64,000 nucleotides of DNA, from assembly GCF_964340395.1 (NCBI RefSeq), contig NC_135565.1:10208742-10272741 (forward strand), written 5' to 3'. Under the pieces are notes generated by a model. That model saw only the letters and a program-made list of their open reading frames with translations, ran no database searches and was not told where the DNA came from. Below, one piece after another: positions 49,691 to 62,699 of the stretch. A program made the translations under genes and the position numbers. Within the stretch, counting starts at the first letter, position 1. Each line of letters begins with the position of its first letter. Source of the DNA: Glandiceps talaboti. Taxonomy: Eukaryota > Hemichordata > Enteropneusta > Spengelidae.

Positions 49691-50305
49691 AATCTAAAAG
49701 TACATCACATGTTATTCGTTACCATCTACATGTACACATACATGTAACTACAATATACCTTTTCATTTTCTTCTACTTGTTTTAAAAAACTTTTTTTTTA
49801 ATTGAAAGAGAAACAAAGTAACATCACAAAGGAATAGTTACAAAAAGAACTTATAGTATTATAGTAAAACATCAAAATTTTCCCATTTCTTTATGCCACA
49901 AACCATCTTTTATTTTGGAAACACACAACTCAATCTGTTTGGCAACACAGGTATTTACATTACAACAACTGAACGAGGGAATCGCCATATCATAGATTCC
50001 TTTTTTGTGATCAGTATATAAAGATAGTTTAAAAGTGTATTGACAGAAATATCACCTAAGAAAAACTGTTTTGCGGATAAAGTTGGTGGTGCGTCTATGG
50101 TGAAATAAAACTTTCAAATAATAGGAATATGTTTTACATTCTATCTTTTAGGTACAAATGTAGGTGTAATTTGGGATACTTCTTATTTGTGTATGATTAT
50201 TTAGCTCTTCCCATTCGTATAATAGTACATTGTACATTGTAAAGCTATTAGACCAGCGATACATGTACATGTAGATGCAGACAAACGCCTGTTAAAAAGG
50301 ACATG
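49691..50305. other. No recognised feature
   Basis: AT-rich, nothing supported. Confidence 0.5.
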
Positions 50306-50307
50306 AC

Positions 50308-50450
50308 AAGTGTGCCCTCTAATTATAGTCAAAATGAGAAAAAATGGCATTTCTTGTGAGTCCCCAAAAAGCAAAAAACCCCACCACTACCACCACCACC
50401 ACCACCACCACCACAACAACAACAACAACAACAACAACAGGAACAGGAAC
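50308..50450. repeat. MITE fragment, then (ACC)n and (CAA)n
   Basis: AAGTGTGCCCTCTAATTATA + GTCAAAATGAGAAAAAATGG is an end of the GTGTGCCCTCTAA family (to about 50372). A (ACC)n tract (50383-50413) and (CAA)n tract (50414-50440) follow. Confidence 0.7.
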
Positions 50451-51050
50451 AAATAAACAACTATAAATTGCGGTCCACTTTAAAGTGAGTATGACCCATC
50501 TATACATGTACTTGTCATGTATATACATCTATACTGTATCTTGTATTTAGTCATTTTAAGTTTTACAATATAACATGTATTTAGTATAGTACATGAATGT
50601 GAAAGATTGCAATCAGGTTAAACCCCCCTCCCTCCATCCCCCACCCCCCCAAAAAAAACCCCCAAAAAACCCCAACTAATAAAAAAACTGTGGGTCACTT
50701 TAATTTAAACATGTACTTGTTTTATACTATATAGTTAATCCTACAATAACATCTACATGCACAGTATAGTACAATGTACATATAACATATATATGAGAGA
50801 TTGCAATCAGGTCAACACTGCCATCAACATTGGCTTTTTTCCCACTTTTTACCTTATAAGGAAAATAGTAATACCAACAGATTTAATAGAAGCAATTAGT
50901 GAGAAAGCTTTAATGGGTTGCACACTGTTATGTTTTGTGAAATAACTATGTTTTATGTCAATCATTCTTTAATGGCTTGGGGGCCTTTGTGCAGGGTTAT
51001 ATAAGCAAGAACAATTTGATGCTGTACAGAGGTCAGCAGTTAGAGTCTTT
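50451..51050. other. No recognised feature
   Basis: Contains a C-rich/A-rich patch at 50620-50690. No gene. Confidence 0.5.
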
Positions 51051-51052
51051 AA

Positions 51053-53325
51053 AGTGTAATACATTATACAGTGAGTGTAATAGCATATACAGTGTAATAA
51101 CATTTATATAAATGCATAGTACATATACAGTGTAATAACATTTATATCTTAATTCATGGTACATATACAGTGTAATAACATTTATATCTTAATGTATAGT
51201 ACATATACAGTGTAATAACATTTATATCTTAATGTATAGTACATATACAGTGTAATAGCATTTATATTTTAATGCATGGTACATGTACAGTGTAATAACA
51301 TTTATATCTTAATGCATGGTACATGTACAGTGTAATAACATTTATATCTTAATGCATGGTACATATACAGTGTAATAACATTTATATCTTAATGCATAGT
51401 ACATATACAGTGTAATAACATTTATATCTTAATTCATGGTACATATACAGTGTAATAGCATTTATATCTTAATGTATAGTACATATACAGTGTAATAACA
51501 TTTATATCTTAATGCATAGTACATATACAGTGTAATAACATTTATATCTTAATTCATGGTACATATACATGTACAGTGTAATAACATTTATATCTTAATG
51601 TATAGTACATATACAGTGTAATAACATTTATATCTTAATTCATGGTACATATACAGTGTAATAGCATTTATATCTTAATGCATAGTACATATACAGTGTA
51701 ATAACATTTATATCATAATTCATGGTACATATACAGTGTAATAACATTTATATCTTAATGTATAGTACACACACAGTGTAATAACATTTATATCTTAATG
51801 TATAGTACATATACAGTGTAATAACATTTATATCTTAATTCATAGTACATATACAGTGTAATAACATTTATATCTTAATGTATAGTACATATACAGTGTA
51901 ATAACATTTATATCTTAATTCATGGTACATATACAGTGTAATAGCATTTATATCTTAATTCATGGTACATATACAGTGTAATAACATTTATATCTTAATT
52001 CATGGTACATATACAGTGTAATAGCATTTATATCTTAATTCATGGTACATATACAGTGTAATAACATTTATATCTTAATGTATAGTACATATACAGTGTA
52101 ATAACATTTATATCTTAATTCATGGTACATATACAGTGTAATAACATTTATATCTTAATGCATAGTACATATACAGTGTAATAACATTTATATCTTAATT
52201 CATGGTACATATACAGTGTAATAACATTTATATCTTAATTCATAGTACATATACAGTGTAATAACATTTATATCTTAATTCATGGTACATATACAGTGTA
52301 ATAACATTTATATCTTAATTCATAGTACATATACAGTGTAATAACATTTATATCTTAATGCATAGTACATATACAGTGTAATAGCATTTATATCTTAATT
52401 CATGGTACATATACAGTGTAATAACATTTATATCTTAATGCATAGTACATATACAGTGTAATAACATTTATATCTTAATGCATAGTACATAATACAGTGT
52501 AATAACATTTATATCTTAATGTATAGTACATATACAGTGTAATAACATTTATATCTTAATGCATGGTACATATACAGTGTAATAACATTTATATCTTAAT
52601 GCATGGTACATATACAGTGTAATAACATTTATATCTTAATTCATGGTACATATACAGTGTAATAACATTTATATCTTAATGTATAGTACATATACAGTGT
52701 AATAACATTTATATCTTAATTCATGGTACATATACAGTGTAATAGCATTTATATCTTAATGTATAGTACATATACAGTGTAATAACATTAATATCTTAAT
52801 TCATGGTACATATACAGTGTAATAACATTTATATCTTAATTCATGGTACATATACAGTGTAATAACATTTATATCTTAATGCATGGTACATATACAGTGT
52901 AATAACATTTATATCTTAATTCATGGTACATATACAGTGTAATAACATTTATATCTTAATTCATGGTACATATACAGTGTAATAACATTTATATCTTAAT
53001 GTATTGTACATATACAGTGTAATAACATTTATATCTTAATGCATGGTACATATACAGTGTAATAACATTTATATCTTAATTCATGGTACATATACAGTGT
53101 AATAACATTTATATCTTAATTCATGGTACATACATGTATACAGTGTAATAGCATTTATATCTTAATGCATAGTACATATACAGTGTAATAACATTTATAT
53201 CTTAATTCATAGTACATATACAGTGTAATAGCATTTATATCTTAATGCATAGTACATATACAGTGTAATAACATTTATATCATAATGCATAATGCATGGT
53301 ACATGTACAGTGTAATAAAATATCA
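51053..53325. repeat. 40-bp minisatellite, ~56 units
   Basis: The largest array here. Units of ACATATACAGTGTAATAACA + TTTATATCTTAATGCATAGT with four interspersed end variants (GCATAGT, GTATAGT, TTCATGGT, GCATGGT) and a second site AATAACA/AATAGCA. The period is strict apart from a few insertions (51563, 52490, 53132). Confidence 0.97.
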
Positions 53326-53330
53326 TTAGA

Positions 53331-53560
53331 TGTTATTCCCCAATATTTTTCTTTGTTTAGTTAAGGAAAATATGGGAAACCTAGCGGGGCCTTTTGTCAC
53401 TACGAGTTGCTACATTATCATGTAACAGCTCGTAGTGACAATCCTTAGATTACGAGTATTTTCCAGCTGAATAAAGAAAAAAATATTGGTGAATAACATA
53501 ATTATGCCAGTTCCAGTAATATCAAAGAAAATCTGGGGCAAGTAATGGCAATTTTGAAGG
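53331..53560 (+). mobile_element. Palindromic repeat, copy 2
   Basis: GTTATTCCCCAATATTTTTC + TTTGTTTAGTTAAGGAAAAT is mirrored by GTATTTTCCAGCTGAATAAA + GAAAAAAATATTGGTGAATAAC (to 53505). Similarity to the 49.5-kb copy continues to about 53560. Confidence 0.6.
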
Positions 53561-53739
53561 TTTTGACTCATTGCATACATGTCTGTCCAACATGTACATG
53601 TGCACTAGTATCTACAGCAGATGATATCAAATTTTGCAGAAATCTAACTACAATGAAACTATGCTTGTTAATATGCCAGAACAATAAAACTACAACTTGT
53701 CCACTTTGACTCAAGTAACTAGAGTCTACTTTATGTTCC

Positions 53740-53919
53740 CCACTGTTAATACAGTCATGTGAGTGTGCATTATCACTCGAAGCACCACTCTTATAGAACA
53801 GTATGCCACTTGAACTTCGTTCTTCATAAACTGTCAATAAATTCAAGAAGCATATCAAGACACATCTGTTTGAAAGAGTGTTCACATCTTTCTTCTGTTA
53901 TTTCTGTTCAGTGCTATAG
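53740..53919 (+). pseudogene. LINE reverse-transcriptase C-terminus, relic
   Basis: In one plus frame ending at TAG 53917-53919: CALSLEAPLL, stop, NSMPLELRSS, stop, TVNKFKKHIKTHLFERVF. This is the end signature of CR1/L2/Jockey-like reverse transcriptases (...APxLWNSLPxxLR...FKxxLKTHLF). The first stop (TAG 53794-53796) sits where Trp is expected and the second at 53824-53826. A dead transposon fragment. Confidence 0.75.
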
Positions 53920-53947
53920 AACATGATATCACTTTTTGGTGCCATAC

Positions 53948-54034
53948 TAGTCTGTACGGTACATCGTAATGGGGCGCCCTCACACATCGGTCATCGGTGA
54001 GGATGGAACGACACAATACGATATATCTTACATC
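53948..54034. mobile_element. ~87-bp palindromic MITE (GGGCGCCCTCACACATCGG family), copy 2
   Basis: TAGTCTGTACGGTACATCGT at the left; GATATATCTTACA at the right in inverse; core GGGCGCCCTCACACATCGGT. Shorter loop than the copy at 13636. Confidence 0.7.
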
Positions 54035-54099
54035 TTTGAATGAATTAGCAAACACATATAATAACAATCTTTATTAGTTCAAATAAATTCGGACGTTTG

Positions 54100-54375
54100 T
54101 TAATAGTCGCCACAAGAGCAGCGCCCTAGTACCCTAGTGTTGAAGAAGCAGGAGGAAACCGGAGTACTCTGGGAAAACCTGCATTGTTCGGCAGGGTCAA
54201 ACTGAGCATCGCTCTTCTTACATACATGTACAGACCTGGTTAAATTTTAAATCAATCCCAGTTGGTACCTGAACATTGTATAAAATATTTACCTCTTATG
54301 CTCCAATGACAATCACTATGTTGAACATTGTATAAAATATGTACCTTTTATGCTCCAATGACAATCACTATGTCC
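54100..54375. repeat. Interspersed repeat fragment and a short duplication
   Basis: GGAGGAAACCGGAGTACTCT + GGGAAAACC...GGCAGGGTC (54150-54200) is a wording found repeatedly in animal genomes as an interspersed repeat. A ~51-bp duplication (GAACATTGTATAAAATAT core) follows at about 54271 and 54322. Confidence 0.45.
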
Positions 54376-54874
54376 CTGCTAATTCAATTAATAAATGTAG
54401 GCTATTTTTTTCTCAGTGCTTATGAAGTCCATGAGTCTGCAACTACATGTACAATGTACATGGTATAAAACCATAGAATGTTTGACATGTGGGTATTTCC
54501 CCCCTATATGTATACTATTATAAGTGTTTACTTCATGTAGCCGTATAACTCTTGTAAACAAGTCTTCAAGTATATTCATAGTTTACCCTAAAACACACAG
54601 AGTGCAGTGTGCAAAAGACCTTACTGATCAGGATATTTGGGCAGCACTCAGTTTGTCTATTTATACAAGTTCCATAAAAAACAAACACCATATCTACTAG
54701 CAATGTTGAAAATAACAACTGCGTTTGAAAACACACACATGTACATAATCCCATATGATATTAGTCATCAAATTGATATAAGCTGATTATGAATTGCAGA
54801 TTTAATAAAAACATCAACAAATGTACAACAGCTGTGACTTGTAATTCTATAGATTAATTAATCCCTCTGAACTT

Positions 54875-55393
54875 TCACCCTTAATCTTTCATTATGAACC
54901 CGTGACCTTTCACCCTTAATCTGAGAATATGATTATGAATCAATGACATTTCACCCTTAATCTTTGAAAATGAATCAATGACATTTCACCCTTAATCTTT
55001 GAAAATGAATCAATGACCTTTCACCCTTAATCTTCGAAAATGAATCAATGATATTCCACTGTTAATCTTCGAGAATGAATCAATGACCTTTCACCGTTAA
55101 TCTTCGAGAATGAATCAATGACCTTTCACCCTTAATCTTCGAGAATGAATCAATGACCTTTCACCCTTAATCTTCGAGAATGAATCAATGACCTTTCACC
55201 CTTAATCTGTGAAAATGAATCAATGACATTCCACCCTTAATCTTTGACAATGAATCAATGACCTTTCACCTTTAATCTAAATATGAATCCCTATGACCTT
55301 TCACCCTTAATTTTTGAATATGAATCCGTGACCTTTCACAGTTAATCTCTGATTGCATGTTAATCAATGACCTTTCAAACATAATCTTTGAAT

Positions 55394-55442
<49 letters not shown>
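54875..55442. repeat. 35-bp minisatellite and (AATC)n
   Basis: About 14 units of GAATCAATGACCTTTCACCC + TTAATCTTCGAGAAT, then (AATC)n at 55396-55442 followed by AAAAGAATTTATTTAGTGCC, which looks like the end of a minus-strand retroelement. Confidence 0.9.
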
Positions 55443-55444
<2 letters not shown>

Positions 55445-56660
55445 GAATTTATTTAGTGCCCGCAAAATCCGATACAACATAATGTTCTATGGTATGACAG
55501 GAACAATAATAGATCTACATAAAAGTTACATGTAGAATGCTAAATGAGTCTTGTCAGCTTGAAAAGAAGTAAATCCCTGTGACCTTAATATTCTGTAATT
55601 CAATCTAATTTTAAGTCATTTTAGTAAACAGTTCTTGTCATATTAGATTTTACAGTCACAAAGGCCACGCCACTTATAAATAGGATTTATATCTCATAAC
55701 AAAATGAGGAATGGAATTTGGACAAGAAATACAATTGAATGTACATGTACATGTATTTTTAAAAAATTAATATCTATACTCTTAAAGGATTACGCTTATA
55801 TTCAACATCTGTTCACACAATAATTACATGCACATAAACTAGATATTTTCACCACGAGGGAAACTATATGATTTTGCAGTCTTCAGCTAGTTCTCAAACA
55901 CTAATTCTTACTTTATATGAGACTGGTACATTGTGTTACATGTATATACAAGAAGGCATTTTAGTCATATTTTCATTTCTTTTTCTTTTTCTAGTAGCGG
56001 AAAAAGTGAAAAAAAGTCTCGTGCAAATTTTCAGGTTTACAGTGTACAATGTATATGTATAATGAACAGTACAGTGTTTGTATCCTAAAGTCAATTGACG
56101 TCAAATTGTGACTCGATGCACTACAAACATCAGATCATATTCAAGTATAATTTGTAATTATTATTATTTTTTACAAGTGAAGGGCTTAATATTATAATAA
56201 AAATAACACAGTTACAAGGAATGTAGATTAGATGTACAAAGAAATACCGTCAGAGATTTATGTCACTGAGTAAAAGTACAATGTACTCATACTAGATATA
56301 TATAATATATTATATGCACTCATTATTTTTCTTTCACCTTTTCAGTTCTTTTTAAAACATGTACATGTTATTAGTAAAACGTGATAGTGCATAGAATAAG
56401 TCACTTTCCCTAATCCGTTTACCTAGGTTGTTTTCATGGTACAATGAAAATGTTTTTGTTCTTTTTCCACAGTGCACTGCTGTAATATGACAGAACTCCA
56501 TGATACATGAGTGCAAGTGTGGTGTACATCTACGATGAACCCCAAGCTTATTTGCATAAGTGCTTGCAATGTTCTTTACAACTGTAATTTCATGAGTGTA
56601 GCAAGTTCATTTGCAGCAGAAAACACTGCAAGCACAAGTACAACACCACAAGTACCCACA
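55443..56660. other. No recognised gene
   Basis: AT-rich with many TACATGTA words. No splice-supported exon found. Confidence 0.5.
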
Positions 56661-56826
56661 CTAAGTGTGCCCTCTATTAAAGTTAATTTGATGTGTCACT
56701 GAAACAATTTCTAGTGATGCACCAAAATGTGATGTTCCCCTATCTGTGTGTGGTGACTCACAAGAAATGCCAGTTTCAATCATTTTGACTCACAACAACA
56801 AATATTTGCTACCACTGCCCACACTG
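56661..56826. mobile_element. ~166-bp MITE (GTGTGCCCTCTAA family)
   Basis: CTAAGTGTGCCCTCTATTAA to CACTGCCCACACTGC. The interior GATGTGTCACTG, AATTTCTAGTGATGCACCAA and AAGAAATGCCAGTTT match the copies at 22756 and 24283. Confidence 0.75.
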
Positions 56827-57269
56827 CATTGGTACTGACGCAGCATGAGGTTCTAACTTATTATTACAGATGTCTATGCAAAACAGCAAATTTTGCAAAA
56901 AAATACTGCACTTACATGATTACGTATACATAAGGAAATACTTCATCAATGATCTACATGTAGCACTCGTTCACAATAATCACATGCAGGTACCCAATAA
57001 TGTTTCTGTCAATAAATTTCACTTTATTTTGCACCAAGAAATACTAGCAGCACACCAAAGTTTTCACCTGGTATCCATCATAGTGTTGTCAGTTTTGGTG
57101 AACGACAAGTATTGACACAAAATGAATTTATATTTATGATTCTATTGTCAAAATAATATTTTTTTTGTTATTGCACTGTAGTATATTTATGTATACCTCT
57201 AAACAATGGTTTAGGTTAGTGTGTGCACTGATGCACACAATTGATAATTAGAATTAGTTGGTTAGCAGT

Positions 57270-57535
57270 TTTCTTGTATATATAGTGCGTTTCCACTGTG
57301 CTCAAAGTGCTTTACAATTATTACCCCTGGCACGGATCTATATCGGCACAACAACCCTTTATAGTTCAACTCCCTGGACAGCATACAATCTGTTGCTGCC
57401 TTTGTTTTTACATACATGTAGTGCTCTCCCATTCTGAGCTGAAAGCACTTTACAATTATCACCCCTGGCATGGCTCTACAGCGGCACAACGGCCCTTTAT
57501 ACTTCCTCAACTCCTTGGGGAGCATACAAATCTCA
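57270..57535 (+). repeat. Two SINE-like repeat copies in tandem
   Basis: Copies at about 57278-57393 and 57417-57533 share GCTTTACAATTATTACCCCT + GGCACGG, CGGCACAAC, CCCTTTATA and AGCATACAA. The relative at 951-1070 is in the same orientation. Confidence 0.65.
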
Positions 57536-58352
57536 CATAGGATTAAAGCAATTTCAATATATATTACATATTATGTATATATTATTTATTCAATATTCTG
57601 GTAAATATTTCTAGTAATACATATTTGAAATGATGACAGATATGTATGTGTATTTATGAATGTCAGCAATAATCTGTACAATTATACTGGTACATGTAAT
57701 AGTTAGATGGCAGTCACGTAAACATCATATGGTGCTAATAACTGACCTTTTCACCACATCAAACCCAAGAAATTGTGTCAGGGACATGACTACAAACAAG
57801 TGCACTGGGAGTACAAGACCCTTATGTAAATAGAGATTTATAAATGTCATATGTGAATAATACAGAGTGATGTTGTTCATCAGTTATAATGTACATTTGT
57901 ACACTGTGATAGTGTTTAGTCATAATAGGTGTACCATATTAACATAGTCACAGATGATGAATTGTGGTATATATTATATACAAATATTCATGTACTTGGA
58001 GAGGTCAATTCTTTCTGCCACTTTACAATTTAGTAATAACTTACTGATAAAATATACATATGGTAACCCACTACAACTTACTAGTATTTGAAATTTTGTT
58101 TTCAGGCATATACATGTACATATACATGTACATTCAGTGTAGCCCAGACCCCTGGGCATGTTGATTTTGACAACGTCCCCTCCACAAAGAAAGAACATAC
58201 ATGCAGTTGAAAATCCAGTCGCATGAACTTCTACATGTACAAATGTAGCTATATGCAAATTTTATCAAGTTTTTGCTTTGTACTTCATCATAGTATACAA
58301 GTGCCATTTTTGGGATAACAGATATTGACATCCTGACTGCATGCAGTATATT
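57536..58352. other. No recognised feature
   Basis: AT-rich, nothing supported. Confidence 0.5.
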
Positions 58353-58521
58353 TAGTCAGGATACCAACGTGCTATCAAATCTTATCAATAACCCAAAGAA
58401 AGATCTTAAGATTTGATGGAAAAAAGTAAAATATAAGTTTTTGAGATTCAACGTCACCAATATCACTAGACATACTTGTAGATAGATTTTGAGATTAGAT
58501 GCCATGGATAGCACTAGACTA
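58353..58521. mobile_element. ~169-bp TAGTCT MITE
   Basis: TAGTCAGGATACCAACGTGC to TGCCATGGATAGCACTAGAC-TA, with inverted GATCTTAAGATTTGATGG inside. Confidence 0.65.
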
Positions 58522-58681
58522 AAGAGTGATCTCCTGCATGGTGTAATTTCAAATGTGTACTGTGCTAGGTTCCAATGTGGGAATTTGTGTTCTCTCTGAA
58601 TAATGTAACACTAACATGAATATCAGGTCCTCTTGTATCATAACTTCTATGCACACCCGCCTTGTCATGCATCACTTTAGC

Positions 58682-58738
58682 GCCCCCCCCCCCCCCAAAA
58701 AAAATAAAATAAATAAATAAATAAAAAATAAAAATAAA

Positions 58739-58783
<45 letters not shown>

Positions 58784-58867
58784 GTAAATAAATAAATAAA
58801 AAAAATGAAATAAAAAATAAATTAAAATCAAATAACAAAAAATAAAATAAATAAATAAATAATAATA
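58682..58867. repeat. Poly-C and (AAAT)n tract
   Basis: C run at 58682-58696, then A and (AAAT)n/(AAAAT)n to 58867. Confidence 0.93.
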
Positions 58868-59019
58868 ATTGTGTTCCCATAACATGGCCTCAAAATTTAG
58901 GGTAGGTACACAAAGTAGGTTGAGATTCTATTTTATTTTATTTCACTTTATTTTAGTTTATCTTTTTTGATTGTTTTTAATTTTGAAAAATATTTCTTTG
59001 ACCCCCCAAAAAAACAAAT

Positions 59020-59187
59020 ACTCCTTCTGAAGACCAGTTCTGTGATAGTTCTGTGAATGCTTCTTTTTATAGTTTATTAGTTTTTATTTTCCTTTTATGT
59101 TTTGTACCATTAACAACTCAGGGTTTTGTTAAGTGTACTCAAATAAACGAAACGAAACAAAACGAAACGAAACGAAACGAAACGATA
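59020..59187 (+). mobile_element. LINE 3' end with (AAACG)n tail
   Basis: A T-rich UTR-like stretch ends GTGTACTCAAATAAACGAAA and continues as (CGAAA)n to 59187, a typical non-LTR 3' terminus. No coding remains. Confidence 0.5.
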
Positions 59188-59347
59188 GTTTGATAAAATA
59201 TGTACAGACATCACTTGGGAAAGAAAACAGATTTGCATGACAGTCAAGAAGACAAAGAATTCCTTTTCTTTTTGTTTTAAAATGTTTAAAAAAATGTTTA
59301 GAAAACAACACACAATTTATTTTCATATTTTTGCTGTATTTCATGGT

Positions 59348-59460
59348 ACACCCATTAGTATGGATGACAACACGGTCTCTAACTAAACCAGTGACTGTCC
59401 CTGAAGATGTAAATAGTAACAATACTGTGATACCATATAGTGACGAGACTAAACACCCAT
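59348..59460. mobile_element. 97-bp TAGTCT MITE with 8-bp target duplication
   Basis: The element 59356-59452 (TAGTATGGATGACAACACGG ... ATATAGTGACGAGACTAA) lies between ACACCCAT at 59348-59355 and at 59453-59460. Confidence 0.75.
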
Positions 59461-60283
59461 TAGTCCTTAGAACCATGATTTCCCCTGGTAGTCTCTGGTA
59501 TTAATTAATAACTGTGGCCATATGGATGAAGCACAGGCATTTGTTTCCCCGAGATATGTATCAGAACCTTATGTTTTCATTCACAGTGAGTGGACCTGCA
59601 TGATCACAGAAGTGTAATTTTACCCCTTTCATATATAGTTGGCTAAATACGTCTATATTATCGATATTATCGACATTTTATTGAATTCTGATAGAAATAT
59701 GCTGATACATATCTGGGGGAACAAATGCCTGTGGGATGACGAACAGTTCTGCTATGTTTATCTGCTTGGTCTATTTTTCACTTTTAATTCTTAAACAGTT
59801 TACATTTCAATGTTTTTCAACTCATATAACCTACATCATGTACTTTATACTTTGAAAATAAAACCTGCCATGAAATAGCATACAGTACAAGCCATTTTTG
59901 AAACTAAATAAATTGTAAAAAAAAAAATTGAAGTGTGCAACAAGCTTGTTATTGTATTTTAATACAGGAAGTGACTTGTAAATAAATTGTGCAAACACAT
60001 GTACATGTAATGATTGTCACACATCCTGTGTGCACATATTACTGTTATTTCCCTGTACATGTACATTGTATGTCTATGCATGGCAAGAGTTCAGACCCAA
60101 CAATTTCTGAATTAAAAATTTTTTGACCCAAAATAAAATGGTGTGTGTGTATATACTGGTATGGTAATTTCAATGTCAAGATCATATTGTCATTACTTTA
60201 GAGCTATCATTCACTGAATGAAAAGAGTGGAGTTAAGAAAATGACTTGATACCATGCTGCCATCCATGTATTGAGTAATTGTC
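59461..60283. other. No recognised feature
   Basis: AT-rich, with TACATGTACA words. No gene seen. Confidence 0.5.
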
Positions 60284-60345
60284 TAGTCTACTTCCTATAC
60301 AGTATCGTTACCATTTACACCTCCACTCACAGTATAGTCAAAGTT
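60284..60345. mobile_element. TAGTCT MITE, deleted, reversed
   Basis: TAGTCTACTTCCTATACAGT + ATCGTTACCATTTACACCTC is the reverse complement of the right end of the 32304 element, ending at about TATAGTC. Confidence 0.55.
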
Positions 60346-60770
60346 GTTACTTTAGAAGTCCTGAGATGTATTTATAAGTAAAGATGCAATTTAAAATTTC
60401 ATCCACAGCCACCCACACAGTCATTAACATCATGTCTTTGTTAATCAATCACAAAATTCTAACCAATAACACAGTCCCTCATAAAGTTAATGTTTATTGG
60501 GCGAGTTATGTAATGTCCAAATATGGTATATTTGTCAGCTCAGGACACTACACTGTTTATGTCACTACAACAGTTGGGGGTTCACTGATTGGATGAACAA
60601 CTTTTTGTGCTGATTGAGGTATTTTGACCAGACTCAGGTTTTGTTTATACACCACAATGGCATCCAGATTAGTAATTGACTACCTAGAGTCAGACATCCC
60701 TAAGAACATTCCTGCCAAGTGAATATCAAACTAATCTACTACATCTACAATGTACATGTGTGTAAATATT

Positions 60771-61172
60771 TAGACCTAAGAAAAAAATTGTGTCGTTCCG
60801 ATTACACTCAATTTTAGAATAGGTGGGAAAGGTAGATTTTTTTATTTTATTTTAATATATATTTTTTTTCATGTGTAAGACTTAGTGTATAGTTCAGATT
60901 GTTATGTTTTCATTTATTTCCATATGGTCACTGTGTTACTGGTTTCATCCCATTAGATTTACAGCCATTACAGATTGGAAGATCATTTTTATGTTGTTGT
61001 TTTTTAAGTTGATGTCAGTAGTTTCTGCATCACTATTTCTGGTGAGACTTCACAATTTTCGCGATTTTATTATTGTTTTCTCGAAATGTATAAAAAAAAG
61101 GTTAGGGTCGGCAGTGAAAACTTAGGTGGGGGTCGGGTAACCACAACAAAACAATTTTTTTTTTGATAGGTT
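60771..61172. mobile_element. ~400-bp AT-rich MITE, copy 4
   Basis: TAGACCTAAGAAAAAAATTG + TGTCGTTCCGATTAC at the left, GTAACCACAACAAAACAATT...ATAGGTT at the right, core TTACAGCCATTACAGATTGG at about 60958. Confidence 0.83.
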
Positions 61173-61179
61173 CAATACT

Positions 61180-61342
61180 GAGTGTTTTTGCTAAGGTTGG
61201 GGAACCCCTGTAACAGAAAGGGGGTAAAAATGGCAATGTTTCCCCATAGAGTCTATGGTAATTTTGTTTGGGAACCCAGGTAAAATGACACAGGAACCAC
61301 AGTAGATTTTACCTACTTTAACCGCCCTTAGTAAAAACACTG
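61180..61342. mobile_element. ~163-bp MITE (CAGTGTTTTTGCTAAGG family), copy 4
   Basis: GAGTGTTTTTGCTAAGGTTG to CCGCCCTTAGTAAAAACACT-G. It starts 8 nt after the end of the preceding MITE. Confidence 0.78.
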
Positions 61343-61388
61343 CTGAACATTTCATAAATAGTTCACTTATGCGATTACACCAATAATC

Positions 61389-61555
61389 TAGATTCTACCT
61401 GTGGTATCCAATCATTTTAGTACCCTAAAGTCTACCAAAGATTGTGAGATTCGATACCGTGGATAGCACAAGACTACTTTACTCTGAATGGCAACACGGC
61501 CTCTAAATCACCAATCTGTTAAATTGATTCCGTGTATAGACTACACTACGACTAC
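61389..61555. mobile_element. TAGTCT MITE(s), adjacent
   Basis: TAGATTCTACCTGTGGTATC to CCGTGGATAGCACAAGACTA (61389-61476), then a second fragment with GAATGGCAACACGGCCTCTA to GTGTATAGACTA near 61490-61551. Confidence 0.55.
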
Positions 61556-62279
61556 TTATGCTAAAATTCAGTAGAATGTAGTATCGTTTATGGTGTAACT
61601 TTAGAACTGCAATAAATATGAAATACACTGGTATTACTTAATATCATATTACTGTAAGTGTATACACCTATATGCAGTAACAGTAATAAATTAAATTTTA
61701 ATATCTTGAAATCAGTGAGTACTACATAGTCAGTGACCATGAAACACTGTTTGTGGCCTTCAAGATAAACACATATCATTATTACTTTTCTACTTTCAAG
61801 GACATACCTTAAGATGTATGATGTCAACATTAATTTGACAGTAAAGCAAATACACTACATGTGTCACTTCACCCTTTGCCTTCATTTCCTGTCTAAGTTA
61901 ATCTACATTTTCATGATATTATGTATACAGTTATATACAGCAAACATCGAACAGCACAGGTCAAGAAACTTTTAATGATACATGTATGTTATTATAGAAG
62001 TATATTAATGTGGACATTCATTGCAAATTTGTCAATAATCATATTTTCATCTTTTCTTAAATCTTCACATTCTACACAAACATGCAACTGCAATGGTCAA
62101 GATATTTTATACATGTGAAGTATGTACTATAAATGTACACTTACTGCAAACTTGTCTAAAAAATATTTTCTCAGTCCCTTTAAATCACCATGTTCATGAT
62201 TGCCATCATACAGAGCTACATTTGTACATTGAATTGTATATATACATGTATGTGTATAACAAAACTGGTAAGGCTTTGA
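61556..62279. other. No recognised feature
   Basis: AT-rich, nothing supported. Confidence 0.5.
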
Positions 62280-62487
62280 AACAATGAAAATTACGTGGTT
62301 CTGATTATGCTAACTTTTAGAATGGGTGGGGTTGGTCGATTTTTTATTTCATTTTTTTATATAAATTGTTTTCATGCAAGTGTCTAGTTCAGGTAGTTAT
62401 GTTTTCAGTTGTTTTCCATACAAGTATGGTCTCTGTGTTATTGGTTTCTTCTCATCAGATGTACAGCCATTACAGATTGGAAGAACA
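62280..62487. mobile_element. AT-rich MITE, copy 5, right half missing
   Basis: AAATTACGTGGTTCTGATTA through the conserved TGTACAGCCATTACAGATTG + GAAGAAC, where similarity stops. Confidence 0.75.
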
Positions 62488-62699
62488 TATACAAAATATC
62501 ACAATACAGCACTCACAATGTACATGTACACATACAACATGTAGCTCTCCAGCATATTTGTCTTGATTTACATGTCTCAGAAATCAATTTCACAAGTGGA
62601 AGTTTATCATCTAATTGTACATTCAAATGTTGTACTACTACTAGTACTACACATATTTTCTTCTGGCTTGTTTACTACATGTGGTATGAGAGATAACCG

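Noticed and set aside
51053-53325. CRISPR-like array
   Set aside because: All regular arrays here are head-to-tail units without unique spacers, in an animal genome.
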